A DNA stretch of 64,000 nucleotides from Ectopseudomonas composti (GTDB lineage Bacteria > Pseudomonadota > Gammaproteobacteria > Pseudomonadales > Pseudomonadaceae), in contig NZ_FOWP01000008.1 in NCBI RefSeq assembly GCF_900115475.1, forward strand, positions 1 through 64,000, given 5' to 3'. A program made the position numbers and the translations under genes. This document shows, piece by piece, positions 1 to 9,962 of the stretch. Under the pieces are notes generated by a model. The model worked only from the letters and a program-made list of their open reading frames with translations. It had not been told where the DNA came from and did no database searches. Numbering within the stretch: position 1 is the stretch's first letter; each line of letters begins with the position of its first letter.

Positions 1-17
1 CTCAACCAAGGCCGCGC

Positions 18-45
18 ATTCTACAGCAGCCTTTCTATCTGTCAA
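18..45 (-). promoter_or_regulatory. Tandem rRNA promoter, copy nearest the left edge
   Basis: Read on the minus strand there is TTGACA (45-40), a 16-base spacer and TAGAAT (23-18), followed by a GC-rich discriminator starting GCGCGG. The bases upstream of the -35 are A-rich, as in an UP element. It is one of four near-identical promoters in 1-368, all pointing left. In Pseudomonas tyrS is followed by a 16S rRNA gene, so the rRNA operon should begin just beyond base 1. The hexamers are seen directly; the rRNA target is inferred. Confidence 0.8.
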
Positions 46-135
46 GCTGTTTTTCGAATTTGTTTCCGGAGAAACTTCTTTCTACTCAACCACTTGCGCC
101 TTCGATCAGAACTTCTTCTCTCCAGCGGGAGGCGC

Positions 136-163
136 ATTCTACAGCGTTCAAAACCGCTGTCAA
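136..163 (-). promoter_or_regulatory. Tandem rRNA promoter, second copy from the left
   Basis: On the minus strand TTGACA (163-158) and TAGAAT (141-136) are separated by exactly 16 bases, with discriminator GCGCCTCC. Its -10 lies 118 bp upstream of the -10 of the left-most copy. GC-rich discriminators of this type are typical of promoters under stringent (ppGpp/DksA) control. Confidence 0.75.
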
Positions 164-242
164 CCACCTCTTTTCTACCGCTTTCGATCCATTCGACCGA
201 ACCACCAACAGGATCAAACCACCACCCTATCGACCGACGCGC

Positions 243-270
243 ATTCTACACGCCAGATCCAGTTTTGCAA
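243..270 (-). promoter_or_regulatory. Tandem rRNA promoter, third copy
   Basis: On the minus strand TTGCAA (270-265), a 16-base spacer and TAGAAT (248-243), then a GCGCGTCG discriminator. The -35 is weaker than in the two left copies, but spacer, -10 and discriminator are conserved. AT-rich DNA lies upstream (271-300). Confidence 0.65.
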
Positions 271-340
271 GCTCTTCATTTAACTTAACTTATTGATTAA
301 CAAGCAGTTTTTGAAGCGCTTCATCGCTGAATTGGCGCGC

Positions 341-368
341 ATTCTACCGCCAGCAGAATGCGCGTCAA
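341..368 (-). promoter_or_regulatory. Tandem rRNA promoter, copy nearest tyrS
   Basis: On the minus strand TTGACG (368-363), a 16-base spacer and TAGAAT (346-341), then discriminator GCGCGCC. The -35 begins only 18 bases after the tyrS stop codon. No obvious tyrS terminator separates them, so tyrS transcripts may read into the rRNA leader. Confidence 0.65.
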
Positions 369-386
369 GCTTATTTTGCAGTTTTG

Positions 387-1586
387 TTACTCGGCTTTGA
401 GGGTAACGCGCGCAAAAGCCTTCTTGCCTGCCTGGCAGATATGGGTCGCACCCACCTTGAACATGAAAGCACGATCAACCGCTTCGCCATCAACGCGCAC
501 GCCGCCCGAGCCCAGCAGGTCGCGAGCAACGGCAGCATTCTTCACCAAGCCTGCCTTATTAAGAACAGAAGAGATCGGCATATCTTCAGCCGAAACCAGT
601 TCGACCTCCGGCAGGTCTTCCGGCAGCTCGCCATCCTTCATGCGATTACCTGCCGAGCGGTGTGCATTGGCAGCGGCCTCTTCACCGTGGAAACGCGCAA
701 CGAGCTCTTCAGCCAGCTTGATCTTGATGTCACGCGGATTCGCACCCTGCTCGACGTCGCGCTTGAACTGTTCGATCTCTTCCATGGAGCGGAAGCTGAG
801 CAGCTCGAAGTAGCGCCACATCAAGGCATCAGGCATGGAGACGAGCTTGTTGTACATCACGCCCGGCGCCTCCTGGATACCCACGTAGTTGCCCAGCGAC
901 TTGGACATCTTCTTCACACCGTCCAAGCCTTCAAGCAACGGCATGGTGACGATGCACTGCGATTCCTGGCCATAGGCACGTTGTAACTCGCGGCCCATCA
1001 GCAGGTTGAACTTCTGATCAGTACCGCCTAGTTCGACGTCCGCCTTGAGCGCCACGGAGTCATAGCCCTGGACCAGCGGGTAGAGGAACTCATGAATGGC
1101 GATCGGCTGATTGCCGGTGTAACGCTTGTCGAAGTCATCGCGCTCAAGCATCCGCGCCACGGTGTACTGCGAAGCCAGGCGAATGAAGTCAGCCGGCTTG
1201 AGCTGATCCATCCAGGTGGAGTTGAAGGCGACTTCGGTCTTGGCCGGATCAAGAATCTTGAAGACCTGCTGTTTATAGGTCTCGGCGTTATCCAGTACCT
1301 GCTCACGGGTCAGCGGCGGACGTGTGGCGCTCTTGCCGCTGGGGTCGCCAATCATTCCGGTGAAGTCGCCAATGAGGAAGACCACCTGATGGCCGAGCTC
1401 CTGGAACTGGCGCAGCTTATTAATAAGGACGGTGTGACCGAGATGCAGATCCGGCGCAGTAGGATCGAAACCCGCCTTGATCCGCAGCGGCTGACCACGC
1501 TTGAGCTTTTCGATCAGCTCAGCCTCAACCAGAACCTCTTCCGCACCGCGCTTGATCAGCGCCAGCTGCTCTTCAACCGACTTCAT
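387..1586 (-). CDS. tyrS: Tyrosyl-tRNA synthetase
   Basis: Charges tRNA-Tyr with tyrosine in the cytoplasm. The 399-residue product has the class I signature HLGH at residues 48-51 and a KMSKS loop near residue 230, followed by a C-terminal S4-like RNA-binding domain. The length and the KMSKS-type N-lobe fit the TyrZ-like synthetases found in Pseudomonas. The start chosen is the ATG at 1586, giving MKSVEEQL; an upstream in-frame GTG would add 13 residues without family support. It is divergent from the M23 peptidase gene, and the rRNA promoter array begins immediately after it. Confidence 0.96.
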   Translation of the reverse strand: MKSVEEQLALIKRGAEEVLVEAELIEKLKRGQPLRIKAGFDPTAPDLHLGHTVLINKLRQFQELGHQVVFLIGDFTGMIGDPSGKSATRPPLTREQVLDNAETYKQQVFKILDPAKTEVAFNSTWMDQLKPADFIRLASQYTVARMLERDDFDKRYTGNQPIAIHEFLYPLVQGYDSVALKADVELGGTDQKFNLLMGRELQRAYGQESQCIVTMPLLEGLDGVKKMSKSLGNYVGIQEAPGVMYNKLVSMPDALMWRYFELLSFRSMEEIEQFKRDVEQGANPRDIKIKLAEELVARFHGEEAAANAHRSAGNRMKDGELPEDLPEVELVSAEDMPISSVLNKAGLVKNAAVARDLLGSGGVRVDGEAVDRAFMFKVGATHICQAGKKAFARVTLKAE

Positions 1587-1700
1587 AAAATGACTCACAA
1601 TGACCGCATTCAAAAAGGGAACCAACCATACAAGAACGCTGACAAATCACAAGTTTTGCTCAGCGCAAGGCAGACCCAGCTCCGATCATCGACTGCAGGG

Positions 1701-1729
1701 TTGCCTCCGGGCGGTTTTGGTTATATTTT
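1701..1729 (+). promoter_or_regulatory. Candidate sigma70 promoter for the M23 peptidase gene
   Basis: TTGCCT (1701-1706) and TATTTT (1724-1729) are separated by 17 bases in AT-rich DNA about 70 bp before the ATG at 1798. The match is moderate. Confidence 0.4.
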
Positions 1730-1797
1730 ATACAGTTAGTGCATATTCATCATGCTCTTCTTTTAATCTTCATCTTTTCACTTCAAAAAGCAGCCCT

Positions 1798-3225
1798 ATG
1801 ACCTCTACATCTAAAGCGCCGCCACTCTATCCGAAGACCCATATTCTTGCAGCGAGCGGCGTGGCCGCGCTGCTCAGCCTTGCCCTTCTGGTGTTTCCGA
1901 CACGCGAAGTCGAAGCGCAGAAAACCTTTCTCGACCTGGATCTCGGCAACGATACCGAGCAGGTGCTGCAAGAGAAAGACGACCTCCGAGCGGGATTGCC
2001 AGTGCCTGGCGCCGCCTCGCCTTTCGCCACGGTCGAGCAAAGCACGGACACCGCCGAGAACAGCGCAGAAGACGCTGATGAAAATATCCTAGAAACAGCC
2101 GATACGACTCCTCCCTCCGATCCCAACCACCACAACGTCACGGTCAGTAACGGCGACACGCTTTCTACCGTCTTCGCCAAAGTCGGCCTGAACGCCAACG
2201 ACCTGCATGAGGCACTCAATAGCAGCAAAGACGCCAAGCAGTTCAGTCGCCTCAAAGTGGGCCAGGTGCTGGATTTCGAACTGAACGAAGACGGTAAGCT
2301 GAAGAGCCTGCAGAGCAAACTCAGTGATCTGGAAACCATCCGCCTCAGCCGCACCGACAAGGGCTTCGATTTCCAGCGCGATCAGGTCAAGCCGGAAGTG
2401 GTAACCGCTTACAGCCGTGGCGTGATCAACAGCTCGCTATTTCTCTCTGCCAAGCGTGCAGGCCTGTCGCATAACCTGACCATGGACCTGGCCAACGTAT
2501 TCGGCTACGACATCGACTTCGCCATGGATATTCGCGAAGGCGACGAGTTCGAAGTGATCTATGAAGAGAAGGTGGTAAACGGCAAACGTATCGGTACTGG
2601 CAATATTCTCTCGGCACGCTTCACCAACCGCGGCAAGACCTATACCGCCGTGCGTTACACCAGCAAGCAAGGCACCACCAGCTACTACAACGCCAATGGT
2701 GAAAGCATGCGCAAGGCGTTCATCCGTACTCCGGTGGACTTCGCTCGTATCAGCTCGCGCTTCTCCAATGGCCGCAAACATCCCATCCTGAACAAGATCC
2801 GCGCACACAAGGGCGTCGACTATGCAGCGCCACGAGGCACGCCGATCAAGGCTGCCGGTGACGGTCGCGTAACGCTTGCAGGCCGCAACGGTGGTTACGG
2901 CAATACCGTGATAATCCAGCACGGCCAGCGCTATCGCACCCTTTACGCGCACATGCAGGGTTTTGCCAAAGGCGTTCGCAACGGCACCAACGTCAAGCAG
3001 GGCCAAATCATCGGTTATATCGGCACCACTGGCCTGTCTACCGGACCTCACCTGCACTATGAGTTCCAGGTCAATGGCGTCCACGTCGATCCGCTCAGCC
3101 AGAAACTGCCGATGGCCGATCCGATTGCAGCGAACGAGAAACAGCGCTTCATGCAACTGAGCAAACCGCTGATGGCACGCATGGACCAGGAAAAGGCCAC
3201 CATGCTGGCCGCCAACCAGCAGTAA
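1798..3225 (+). CDS. M23-family murein endopeptidase (MepM-like)
   Basis: Predicted inner-membrane-anchored, periplasmic zinc peptidase that cuts peptidoglycan cross-links. The 475-residue protein starts with a short cytoplasmic segment and one membrane helix (about 15-33). An acidic linker follows, then a LysM/OapA-like domain (about 112-165). The C-terminal M23 domain has the metal ligands H337 and D341 and the HLH motif at 418-420. The ATG at 1798 puts the membrane anchor at the right place; the open frame extends further upstream. anmK follows 3 bases after the stop, so the two are probably co-transcribed and link wall cleavage with recycling. Confidence 0.9.
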   Translation: MTSTSKAPPLYPKTHILAASGVAALLSLALLVFPTREVEAQKTFLDLDLGNDTEQVLQEKDDLRAGLPVPGAASPFATVEQSTDTAENSAEDADENILETADTTPPSDPNHHNVTVSNGDTLSTVFAKVGLNANDLHEALNSSKDAKQFSRLKVGQVLDFELNEDGKLKSLQSKLSDLETIRLSRTDKGFDFQRDQVKPEVVTAYSRGVINSSLFLSAKRAGLSHNLTMDLANVFGYDIDFAMDIREGDEFEVIYEEKVVNGKRIGTGNILSARFTNRGKTYTAVRYTSKQGTTSYYNANGESMRKAFIRTPVDFARISSRFSNGRKHPILNKIRAHKGVDYAAPRGTPIKAAGDGRVTLAGRNGGYGNTVIIQHGQRYRTLYAHMQGFAKGVRNGTNVKQGQIIGYIGTTGLSTGPHLHYEFQVNGVHVDPLSQKLPMADPIAANEKQRFMQLSKPLMARMDQEKATMLAANQQ

Positions 3226-4320
<1,095 letters not shown>

Positions 4321-4340
4321 AGCGCAGCGCACAAACGAAA

Positions 4341-4363
4341 ACGCCGCGCATCGTGCGCGGCGT
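4341..4363. terminator. Bidirectional terminator between anmK and erpA
   Basis: A perfect 10-bp inverted repeat (ACGCCGCGCA / TGCGCGGCGT) with a 3-base loop lies between these convergent genes. On the minus strand it is followed by TTTTCGTTTG, so it is the better terminator for erpA. Confidence 0.75.
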
Positions 4364-4382
4364 CTGTCATCAGGCGAAGGCT

Positions 4383-4733
4383 TCAGATCGAGAAGGACGA
4401 CCCACAACCACAGGTAGTGGTGGCGTTGGGATTCTTGATCACGAAGCGCGAACCTTCCAGCCCTTCCTGATAGTCGACCTCGGAGCCCGCCAGATACTGG
4501 AAGCTCATGGCATCGACCACCAGGCTCACACCCTCACGCTCGACGATGGTGTCGTCTTCGGCCACATCCTCATCGAAAGTGAAGCCGTACTGAAAGCCCG
4601 AGCAACCGCCACCCGTGACGAACACGCGCAGTTTCAGGCGCGGATTGCCTTCTTCATCGACCAGATTCTTCACCTTGCTGGCCGCGCCCTGGGTGAAGTG
4701 CAAGGAGGCAGGGGTGAAGGTTTCGACGCTCAT
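4383..4733 (-). CDS. erpA: Iron-sulfur cluster insertion protein ErpA
   Basis: A-type carrier that delivers Fe-S clusters to apo-proteins. The 116-residue protein has the three conserved cysteines of the family: C44 in GGGCSGF and C108 and C110 in the C-terminal CGCGSSF motif. The ATG at 4733 gives MSVETFTP; an upstream start would add nine residues with no family support. It is convergent with anmK and separated from the bactofilin gene by 128 bp, so it probably has its own promoter. Confidence 0.95.
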   Translation of the reverse strand: MSVETFTPASLHFTQGAASKVKNLVDEEGNPRLKLRVFVTGGGCSGFQYGFTFDEDVAEDDTIVEREGVSLVVDAMSFQYLAGSEVDYQEGLEGSRFVIKNPNATTTCGCGSSFSI

Positions 4734-4861
4734 GCTATAACTCCTGGCGCCATGCGCCACACTGCGTTAGCAGGCTCTTGAAAACTGCCTGCGTTGCCTG
4801 GCCGTCGTTAAAAACAGCCTGCTGGGCGCGCATTATCCGCTTGCCCTACAAAATTGGTCAA

Positions 4862-5272
4862 CTATTGCTCGACTTCCAGCGCTGCCGGTAGCTCGAGTGG
4901 CCGTTCGCCTTCCTTGATGTGACAGAGACGCCCTTCGATCTGCGCCCCCATGGCCATTTCCATCAGGCCGTAATGCAGGTTGCCACGCACTCTTGAGCGT
5001 GAACCCAACTCAAGATGACCGCTGGCGAACACATCGCCGTTCACCTCTCCGTCGATCACGATATGGGGTGCCCTTATCTCACCTTCAACCAGGCCACCGA
5101 CGCTGACGCGCACCAATCCCTCGCTGGCCAGCAGATTGCCGGTGACCCGACCATCCACCTGCACGGCGCCCTGAAAGCGCATGTCGCCGACCAGTTCGGC
5201 ACCAGCGGCGATCAGGCTGGTCTTGCCGCTGAAGCGCTGCAGGTCGGGTTTGGTCTTGTCTTTACTCCACAT
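4862..5272 (-). CDS. Bactofilin-family polymer-forming protein
   Basis: Bactofilins form self-assembling beta-helical filaments that scaffold wall-modifying enzymes. The 136-residue protein has the central repeated pattern of short beta strands (for example GAVQVDGRVTGNLLASEGL, then VEGEIRAPHIVIDGEVNGDV) of the DUF583/bactofilin domain, with short flanking tails. The ATG overlaps the end of the upstream coiled-coil protein by 11 bases, so translation is probably coupled and the two may act together. Their partner and cellular role here cannot be told from sequence. Confidence 0.85.
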   Translation of the reverse strand: MWSKDKTKPDLQRFSGKTSLIAAGAELVGDMRFQGAVQVDGRVTGNLLASEGLVRVSVGGLVEGEIRAPHIVIDGEVNGDVFASGHLELGSRSRVRGNLHYGLMEMAMGAQIEGRLCHIKEGERPLELPAALEVEQ

Positions 5273-6011
5273 GGGTGGCTATCGCTCCTGATTTTATCCA
5301 TTCGAATGTACGGCTAAGCGGCTTGTCGCCTTCGACCTCCGCCTGAACCTTGACCTGAAGCGGCTCGAAGCCCTCAGGCAGCTGCAGCTCGCCGAAGCGA
5401 CCGGCTTCGGGGAACGACTGAAAATGCTTGAAGGAGAACACGATGCTGCTCTCGCTCACTTCGTCTGACAGCGCCGCCAGCTCCAAGGTGGCCGGTTTGC
5501 CGTTCTGCTGCCCCTCTACAGTAATACGTAAACGCCCCTGCAATGCCTCGTCACTGGCACCGACCCGGCTCATCAGCAGCTTGTAGCGAAAGCGCTGCGG
5601 TGTGTCCGTGGCTTGTAACTCAAAGGCTCGGATACGCAGACCCTCACGACGGCTGGCAGGCGCCAGCACGCCTTTGTAGAAGGCCAGGTCCTGCTGCTGC
5701 TTGAAGATCTGCTCCTCCAGCAGCTTGATCGTCCGCCGATTCTGCTCCATGGCCTGCTGAGTGACCTTGTCGCTACTGCCGACAACAGCCAGGCGCTGAC
5801 GCAGCAGCTCCAGCTCCTGCTCCTGTTCGGCGAGGCGGGTCAGTAGCGCGTGTGTCTCCTCGGGCGCCTGCTGTGGCTGTACCTGTTCCAGCGGCCAGTA
5901 CCAACCCAGAGCAAAGGCCGCCGGGATGCACAGAACCAGCAGCAGCAACCAGCAGCGACGCCTGCGTTCACGACGCGGATCGCTGAGGCGGACCTCCCAG
6001 CCCGCTGTCAC
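5262..6011 (-). CDS. Single-pass membrane coiled-coil protein (DUF6776-like)
   Basis: Function unknown. The 249-residue product starts at a GTG that overlaps the argC stop as GTGA; the open frame continues upstream inside argC and would add an implausible arginine-rich tail. One membrane helix (about 20-38, after an RRERRRR stop-transfer cluster) is followed by a glutamine/glutamate-rich coiled coil (about 48-112). A beta-rich C-terminal domain is probably periplasmic. Its position between argC and the bactofilin, overlapping both, points to one transcription unit, and a link to the bactofilin scaffold is inferred. Confidence 0.75.
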   Translation of the reverse strand: MTAGWEVRLSDPRRERRRRCWLLLLVLCIPAAFALGWYWPLEQVQPQQAPEETHALLTRLAEQEQELELLRQRLAVVGSSDKVTQQAMEQNRRTIKLLEEQIFKQQQDLAFYKGVLAPASRREGLRIRAFELQATDTPQRFRYKLLMSRVGASDEALQGRLRITVEGQQNGKPATLELAALSDEVSESSIVFSFKHFQSFPEAGRFGELQLPEGFEPLQVKVQAEVEGDKPLSRTFEWIKSGAIATHVE

Positions 6012-7042
6012 GGCAGCAGGGCCGCGTGCGACAGACCGAGGTGTTCGTCGAGGCCGAAGAGAATGTTCATGTTCTGTACTGCCTGGCCGGAAGCCCCTTT
6101 GACCAGGTTGTCGATCACCGACAGCACCACCACCAGGTCGCCGCCTTGCGGACGGTGCACGGCGATGCGGCACACGTTGCCTCCGCGCACACTACGGGTT
6201 TCCGGGTGGCTGCCGGCCGGCATCACGTCGACGAAGGGCTCGCCAGCGTAGCGCTTCTCGAACAGCGCCTGCAGATCGACCGAGGTATCGGCCACGCGCG
6301 CATAGAGGGTCGCGTGAATGCCACGAATCATCGGCGTCAGGTGGGGAACGAAGGTCAAGCCGACGTCGCTGCCTGCCGCCTGACGCAGCCCCTGGCGAAT
6401 TTCCGGGAGGTGGCGATGCCCCTTGACCGAGTATGCCTTCATGCTCTCGCCGGCCTCACAGAACAGCGAGCCAACACTGGCACCACGGCCGGCGCCGCTG
6501 ACACCGCTCTTGCAGTCGGCGATCAGACTACCAGCATCCGCCAGACCAGCCTCGAGCAGCGGGATCAGCCCCAGTTGAGTGGCGGTCGGATAGCAGCCAG
6601 GCACGGCAATCAGGCGCGCCGTCTTGATGGCCTCGCGGTTGACCTCGGGCAGGCCGTACACCGCCTCGCTCAGCAGCTCGGGCGCGCCGTGCGGCTGGCC
6701 GTACCACTTGGCCCACTCTTCGGCGTCCTGCAAGCGGAAGTCGGCGGACAGGTCGATCACCCGAGTACCCGCAGCCAGCAGCTCGCCGGCCAGGGCATGG
6801 GCCACGCCGTGCGGAGTGGCGAAAAACACCACGTCGCAGGCCCCCAGGGTGGCGACATCCGGGACGCTGAACGCGAGATCCGGATAGTGGCCGCGCAGAT
6901 TGGGGTACATCTCATCGACGCGCAGGCCGGCCTCGGAACGGGAAGTGATCACGGTCACCTCTGCCTGCGGGTGTTGCGCCAGCAGACGCAGCAGTTCGAC
7001 ACCGGTGTAGCCCGTGCCGCCGACGATACCGACCTTGATCAT
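6008..7042 (-). CDS. argC: N-acetyl-gamma-glutamyl-phosphate reductase
   Basis: Third step of arginine biosynthesis: NADPH-dependent reduction of N-acetylglutamyl phosphate to the semialdehyde. The 344-residue protein has the nucleotide-binding GGTGYTG at residues 8-14 and the catalytic cysteine C150 in the VPGCYPTA motif. The ATG at 7042 (MIKVGIVG) is the family start. It is divergent from hemJ across 134 bp. Its stop codon overlaps the next gene's GTG, so arginine synthesis is tied in one mRNA to the coiled-coil and bactofilin genes. Confidence 0.95.
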   Translation of the reverse strand: MIKVGIVGGTGYTGVELLRLLAQHPQAEVTVITSRSEAGLRVDEMYPNLRGHYPDLAFSVPDVATLGACDVVFFATPHGVAHALAGELLAAGTRVIDLSADFRLQDAEEWAKWYGQPHGAPELLSEAVYGLPEVNREAIKTARLIAVPGCYPTATQLGLIPLLEAGLADAGSLIADCKSGVSGAGRGASVGSLFCEAGESMKAYSVKGHRHLPEIRQGLRQAAGSDVGLTFVPHLTPMIRGIHATLYARVADTSVDLQALFEKRYAGEPFVDVMPAGSHPETRSVRGGNVCRIAVHRPQGGDLVVVLSVIDNLVKGASGQAVQNMNILFGLDEHLGLSHAALLP

Positions 7043-7176
7043 CACATGCCCCTTTGCAAAAGCCATTGGAAAGCTGCCGATGATAAAGCCGCATCGGCCA
7101 AGCTCCAACCACGGAGGTGACGCAGGCCGTCAGCAGCCTCTACTATCGAGGCCATTTTTCAGCGTGAGAAGCGAAA

Positions 7177-7605
7177 ATGCTCTATCTCTGGCTCAAGGCT
7201 CTGCACATCATCGCCATGGTCTGCTGGTTCGCCGGCCTGTTCTACCTGCCGCGCCTGTTCGTCTATCACGCCATGAGCAATGACGCCGCCAGTCATGAAC
7301 GTTTCTGCATCATGGAGCGCAAGCTGTATCGCGGCATCATGATCCCATCGATGATCGCCACGCTGGGCCTAGGTATCTGGTTGCTCAGCCTCAATTCGGC
7401 ATACTACTTCAGCCAAGGCTGGATGCACGCCAAGCTCACGCTGGTGGTGGCGCTGGTGATCTATCACCACCTGTGCGGCGCTCAGCTCAAGCGCTTTGCC
7501 CGCGGCGAGAACAGCCGCAGTCACGTGTTCTATCGTTGGTTCAATGAAGCGCCGGTGCTGGCACTGCTGGGCATCGTCATCCTGGTTGTCGTCCGCCCCT
7601 TCTGA
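7177..7605 (+). CDS. hemJ: Protoporphyrinogen oxidase HemJ
   Basis: Oxidises protoporphyrinogen IX to protoporphyrin IX in haem synthesis, in the inner membrane. The 142-residue protein has four predicted membrane segments and the family histidine H10 in the N-terminal motif KALHIIAMVCWFAGLFYLPR. It is followed by the nitronate monooxygenase gene after 10 bases, with a GAGGAG ribosome site in the gap. Confidence 0.9.
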   Translation: MLYLWLKALHIIAMVCWFAGLFYLPRLFVYHAMSNDAASHERFCIMERKLYRGIMIPSMIATLGLGIWLLSLNSAYYFSQGWMHAKLTLVVALVIYHHLCGAQLKRFARGENSRSHVFYRWFNEAPVLALLGIVILVVVRPF

Positions 7606-7615
7606 GGAGTTCGCC

Positions 7616-8578
7616 ATGTCTCTGCCCGCCCTGCTCGAACAACGCCTGCGCCTGCCTCTGGTGGCCGCACCGATGTTTCTGGTGTCCAACCCGGCGCTGG
7701 TCAGCGCCTGCTGCAACAGCGGTATCGTCGGCAGTTTTCCGGCCTTGAACCAGCGAGAAAGTGCCGGCTTCGCTGCCTGGCTCGACGAGATCGAGGCCAG
7801 CCTCGCGAGCGACGCGGCGCCCTACGCCGTCAATCTGATCGTTCACCACAGCAACCCACGCCTACAGGCAGACCTGGCCATCTGCGTCGAACGCCGCGTG
7901 CCCATCGTCATCACCAGCCTGGGCGCGGTGAAGGAAGTGGTCGATGCGGTGCACAGCTACGGCGGCCTGGTATTCCATGACGTGACCACTCGCCGTCATG
8001 CTGAAAAAGCCGCCGAAGCAGGCGTGGACGGTCTGATTGCCGTGGCGGCCGGTGCTGGTGGCCATGCCGGCACCTGGAGCCCCTTCGCGTTGCTGGCGGA
8101 GATTCGTCAATTCTTCGACAAGACCGTACTGTTGTCCGGCTGCCTCAACCACGGCCACGAAATGCTTGCCGCGCAGCTGCTCGGCGCCGACCTGGCCTAC
8201 ATGGGCACACGCTTCATCGCCACCGCCGAGAACAACGCATCGGCCGACTACAAGGCGATGATTCTCGCTGCCCAGGCCGCCGACATCATCCACACGCCTG
8301 CCGTGTCCGGTGTTCCCGCGAGCTTCATGCGCCAGAGCCTGGAACAGGCCGGCTACGACCTGAAACAGCTGCAGAACAAGGGCGATATCAACTACGGCGA
8401 GAAACTCAAGCCGGTGGACGACGAAGCCAAAGCCTGGAAGACCGTGTGGTCGGCCGGCCAGGGGGTTGGCGGCATCGACGACCTGCCTTCGGTGCAGGAG
8501 CTGGTAGCACGACTCGACCGCGAATACCGCGCTGCCTTGGCACGCAGCCAACAACTGGGGCAGCGCTGGCCACGATGA
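7616..8578 (+). CDS. Nitronate monooxygenase-family flavoprotein
   Basis: Predicted FMN-dependent TIM-barrel oxidase of the NMO/2-nitropropane dioxygenase family, which detoxifies propionate-3-nitronate and similar compounds. The 320-residue protein shows LVAAPMFLVSNPALVSA near the N-terminus, the flavin-binding VAAGAGGHAG region and the MGTRFIATAE segment typical of the family. The ATG at 7616 follows a good ribosome site. Its stop overlaps the next start as ATGA. The physiological substrate is not deducible. Confidence 0.85.
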   Translation: MSLPALLEQRLRLPLVAAPMFLVSNPALVSACCNSGIVGSFPALNQRESAGFAAWLDEIEASLASDAAPYAVNLIVHHSNPRLQADLAICVERRVPIVITSLGAVKEVVDAVHSYGGLVFHDVTTRRHAEKAAEAGVDGLIAVAAGAGGHAGTWSPFALLAEIRQFFDKTVLLSGCLNHGHEMLAAQLLGADLAYMGTRFIATAENNASADYKAMILAAQAADIIHTPAVSGVPASFMRQSLEQAGYDLKQLQNKGDINYGEKLKPVDDEAKAWKTVWSAGQGVGGIDDLPSVQELVARLDREYRAALARSQQLGQRWPR

Positions 8579-9837
8579 AGCGTCGCCACCTGCTAGGGTT
8601 GGGCGCGCTTGGACTGCTTGGCGGCTGGGCGTTGCGCCCGGCCGAGCGTGGTCAGACGCATGACGCCTACTTCGCCGAGCTCAACCAGCAGCTGCAACGC
8701 GACAGCGAGGGCGTGCCGACCCTGCTGCTCGACCTCGACCGACTCGACGCCAATGCCGATCTGCTAGCAGCTCGGCTCGCCGGCCGCCTGCAACTGCGCC
8801 TGGTCGCCAAATCGCTGGCCAGCACCGGCCTGCTGGAGTACCTGGCCAAGCGTCTGCACACCCAGCGTTTCATGGTTTTTCACCAACCGCAATTGGATCG
8901 CCTGGCGCGAAACTTTCCCCAGGCCGATCTGTTGCTCGGCAAACCCATGCCGGTCGCCGCAGCGCTGAATTTCTATCGACATCTTCCGCAGCACCTGGAC
9001 TTCGACCCCGACCGCCAGGTGACCTGGCTTATCGACAGCCAGCAGCGCCTGATGCAGTACACGGAACTGGCCAAGGCTCTGGGTCGCCCGCTACGCATTG
9101 CACTGGAAATCAACATCGGTCTCGAGCGCGGTGGCTTCGCCACGCCACAGGCGCTGGCTCAGGCACTGCAGCAGCTTGGCCAGTTGCCGGCCCTGCAGTT
9201 GCAGGGACTGATGGGATATGACGCGCATGTCGCTCGTAATCCACCCTGGCAAGGCCAGTTCCAGGCATTCAACGACGCCGATGCACGCTATCAACAGTTC
9301 ATCGCCGGCGCGCAGGCATTCAGCGAACTATGGCCGAAGCAAGCACTGCTCAACGGCGGCGGCAGCCTGACCTATGCACTGCACAGCCAGCAGCAGAGTG
9401 CGCTCAATGAAGTCGCCGTTGGCTCAGCCCTGCTCAAGCCGGCGGAATTCGACACAGCGCTGCTGCAGGCGCATCAACCCGCGCTGTGGATCGCCAGTCC
9501 AGTACTCAAGGCCGTCAAGGGCACCCTGCCCTACCTGCAATCGCTGCAGCCGCTGATCGAAGCCTGGAACCCCAATCGGCAGAACGCCTATTACCTCTAT
9601 GGCGGTCGCTGGCCAGCGCAGCCCGTTTCACCGGCCGGGCTCGACTACGACCAGCTGTATGGCCGCAGCGCCAACCAGGAGCGCCTGATGGGCAGCAGCG
9701 GCACGCAACTGACCAACCAGGACTGGGTATTTCTACGCCCTGCGATCAGCGAAGGGTTGCTGGGTGATTTCAGCGAAATACGTCTACTACGCCGCGGCCA
9801 ACTGGTCGGCCGCTGGAGCACAATAAGCGACGCCTGA
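8575..9837 (+). CDS. PLP-dependent DSD1/alanine-racemase-fold enzyme with Tat-like signal
   Basis: Resembles the D-threonine aldolase/D-serine dehydratase (DSD1) branch of fold-type III PLP enzymes. The 420-residue protein has an N-terminal KRRHLLGLGALGLLGG segment that looks like a twin-arginine export signal. A TLLLDLDRLDAN opening of the barrel follows, then LRLVAKS with K79 as the likely PLP lysine and a C-terminal beta domain. Export of a folded PLP enzyme to the periplasm would explain the Tat signal. The substrate is unknown. The start ATG overlaps the upstream stop, so the pair is probably coupled. Confidence 0.75.
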   Translation: MKRRHLLGLGALGLLGGWALRPAERGQTHDAYFAELNQQLQRDSEGVPTLLLDLDRLDANADLLAARLAGRLQLRLVAKSLASTGLLEYLAKRLHTQRFMVFHQPQLDRLARNFPQADLLLGKPMPVAAALNFYRHLPQHLDFDPDRQVTWLIDSQQRLMQYTELAKALGRPLRIALEINIGLERGGFATPQALAQALQQLGQLPALQLQGLMGYDAHVARNPPWQGQFQAFNDADARYQQFIAGAQAFSELWPKQALLNGGGSLTYALHSQQQSALNEVAVGSALLKPAEFDTALLQAHQPALWIASPVLKAVKGTLPYLQSLQPLIEAWNPNRQNAYYLYGGRWPAQPVSPAGLDYDQLYGRSANQERLMGSSGTQLTNQDWVFLRPAISEGLLGDFSEIRLLRRGQLVGRWSTISDA

Positions 9838-9962
9838 AAAATGCCTGCCTGCACGCTTCAGGCCGCTTGTATATTGGCCTCACGGCACTCTAGGCTTACG
9901 CCTCGCCTGCTGCTGAACGGGCACTACGCTCACTCCCCCTTCCCGCCGACAAGGAAGCTCGC

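Noticed and set aside
60..296. Plus-strand ORFs in the promoter region 1-386
   Set aside because: Composition is AT-rich with repeated promoter elements and the predicted peptides have no domain or conserved motif.
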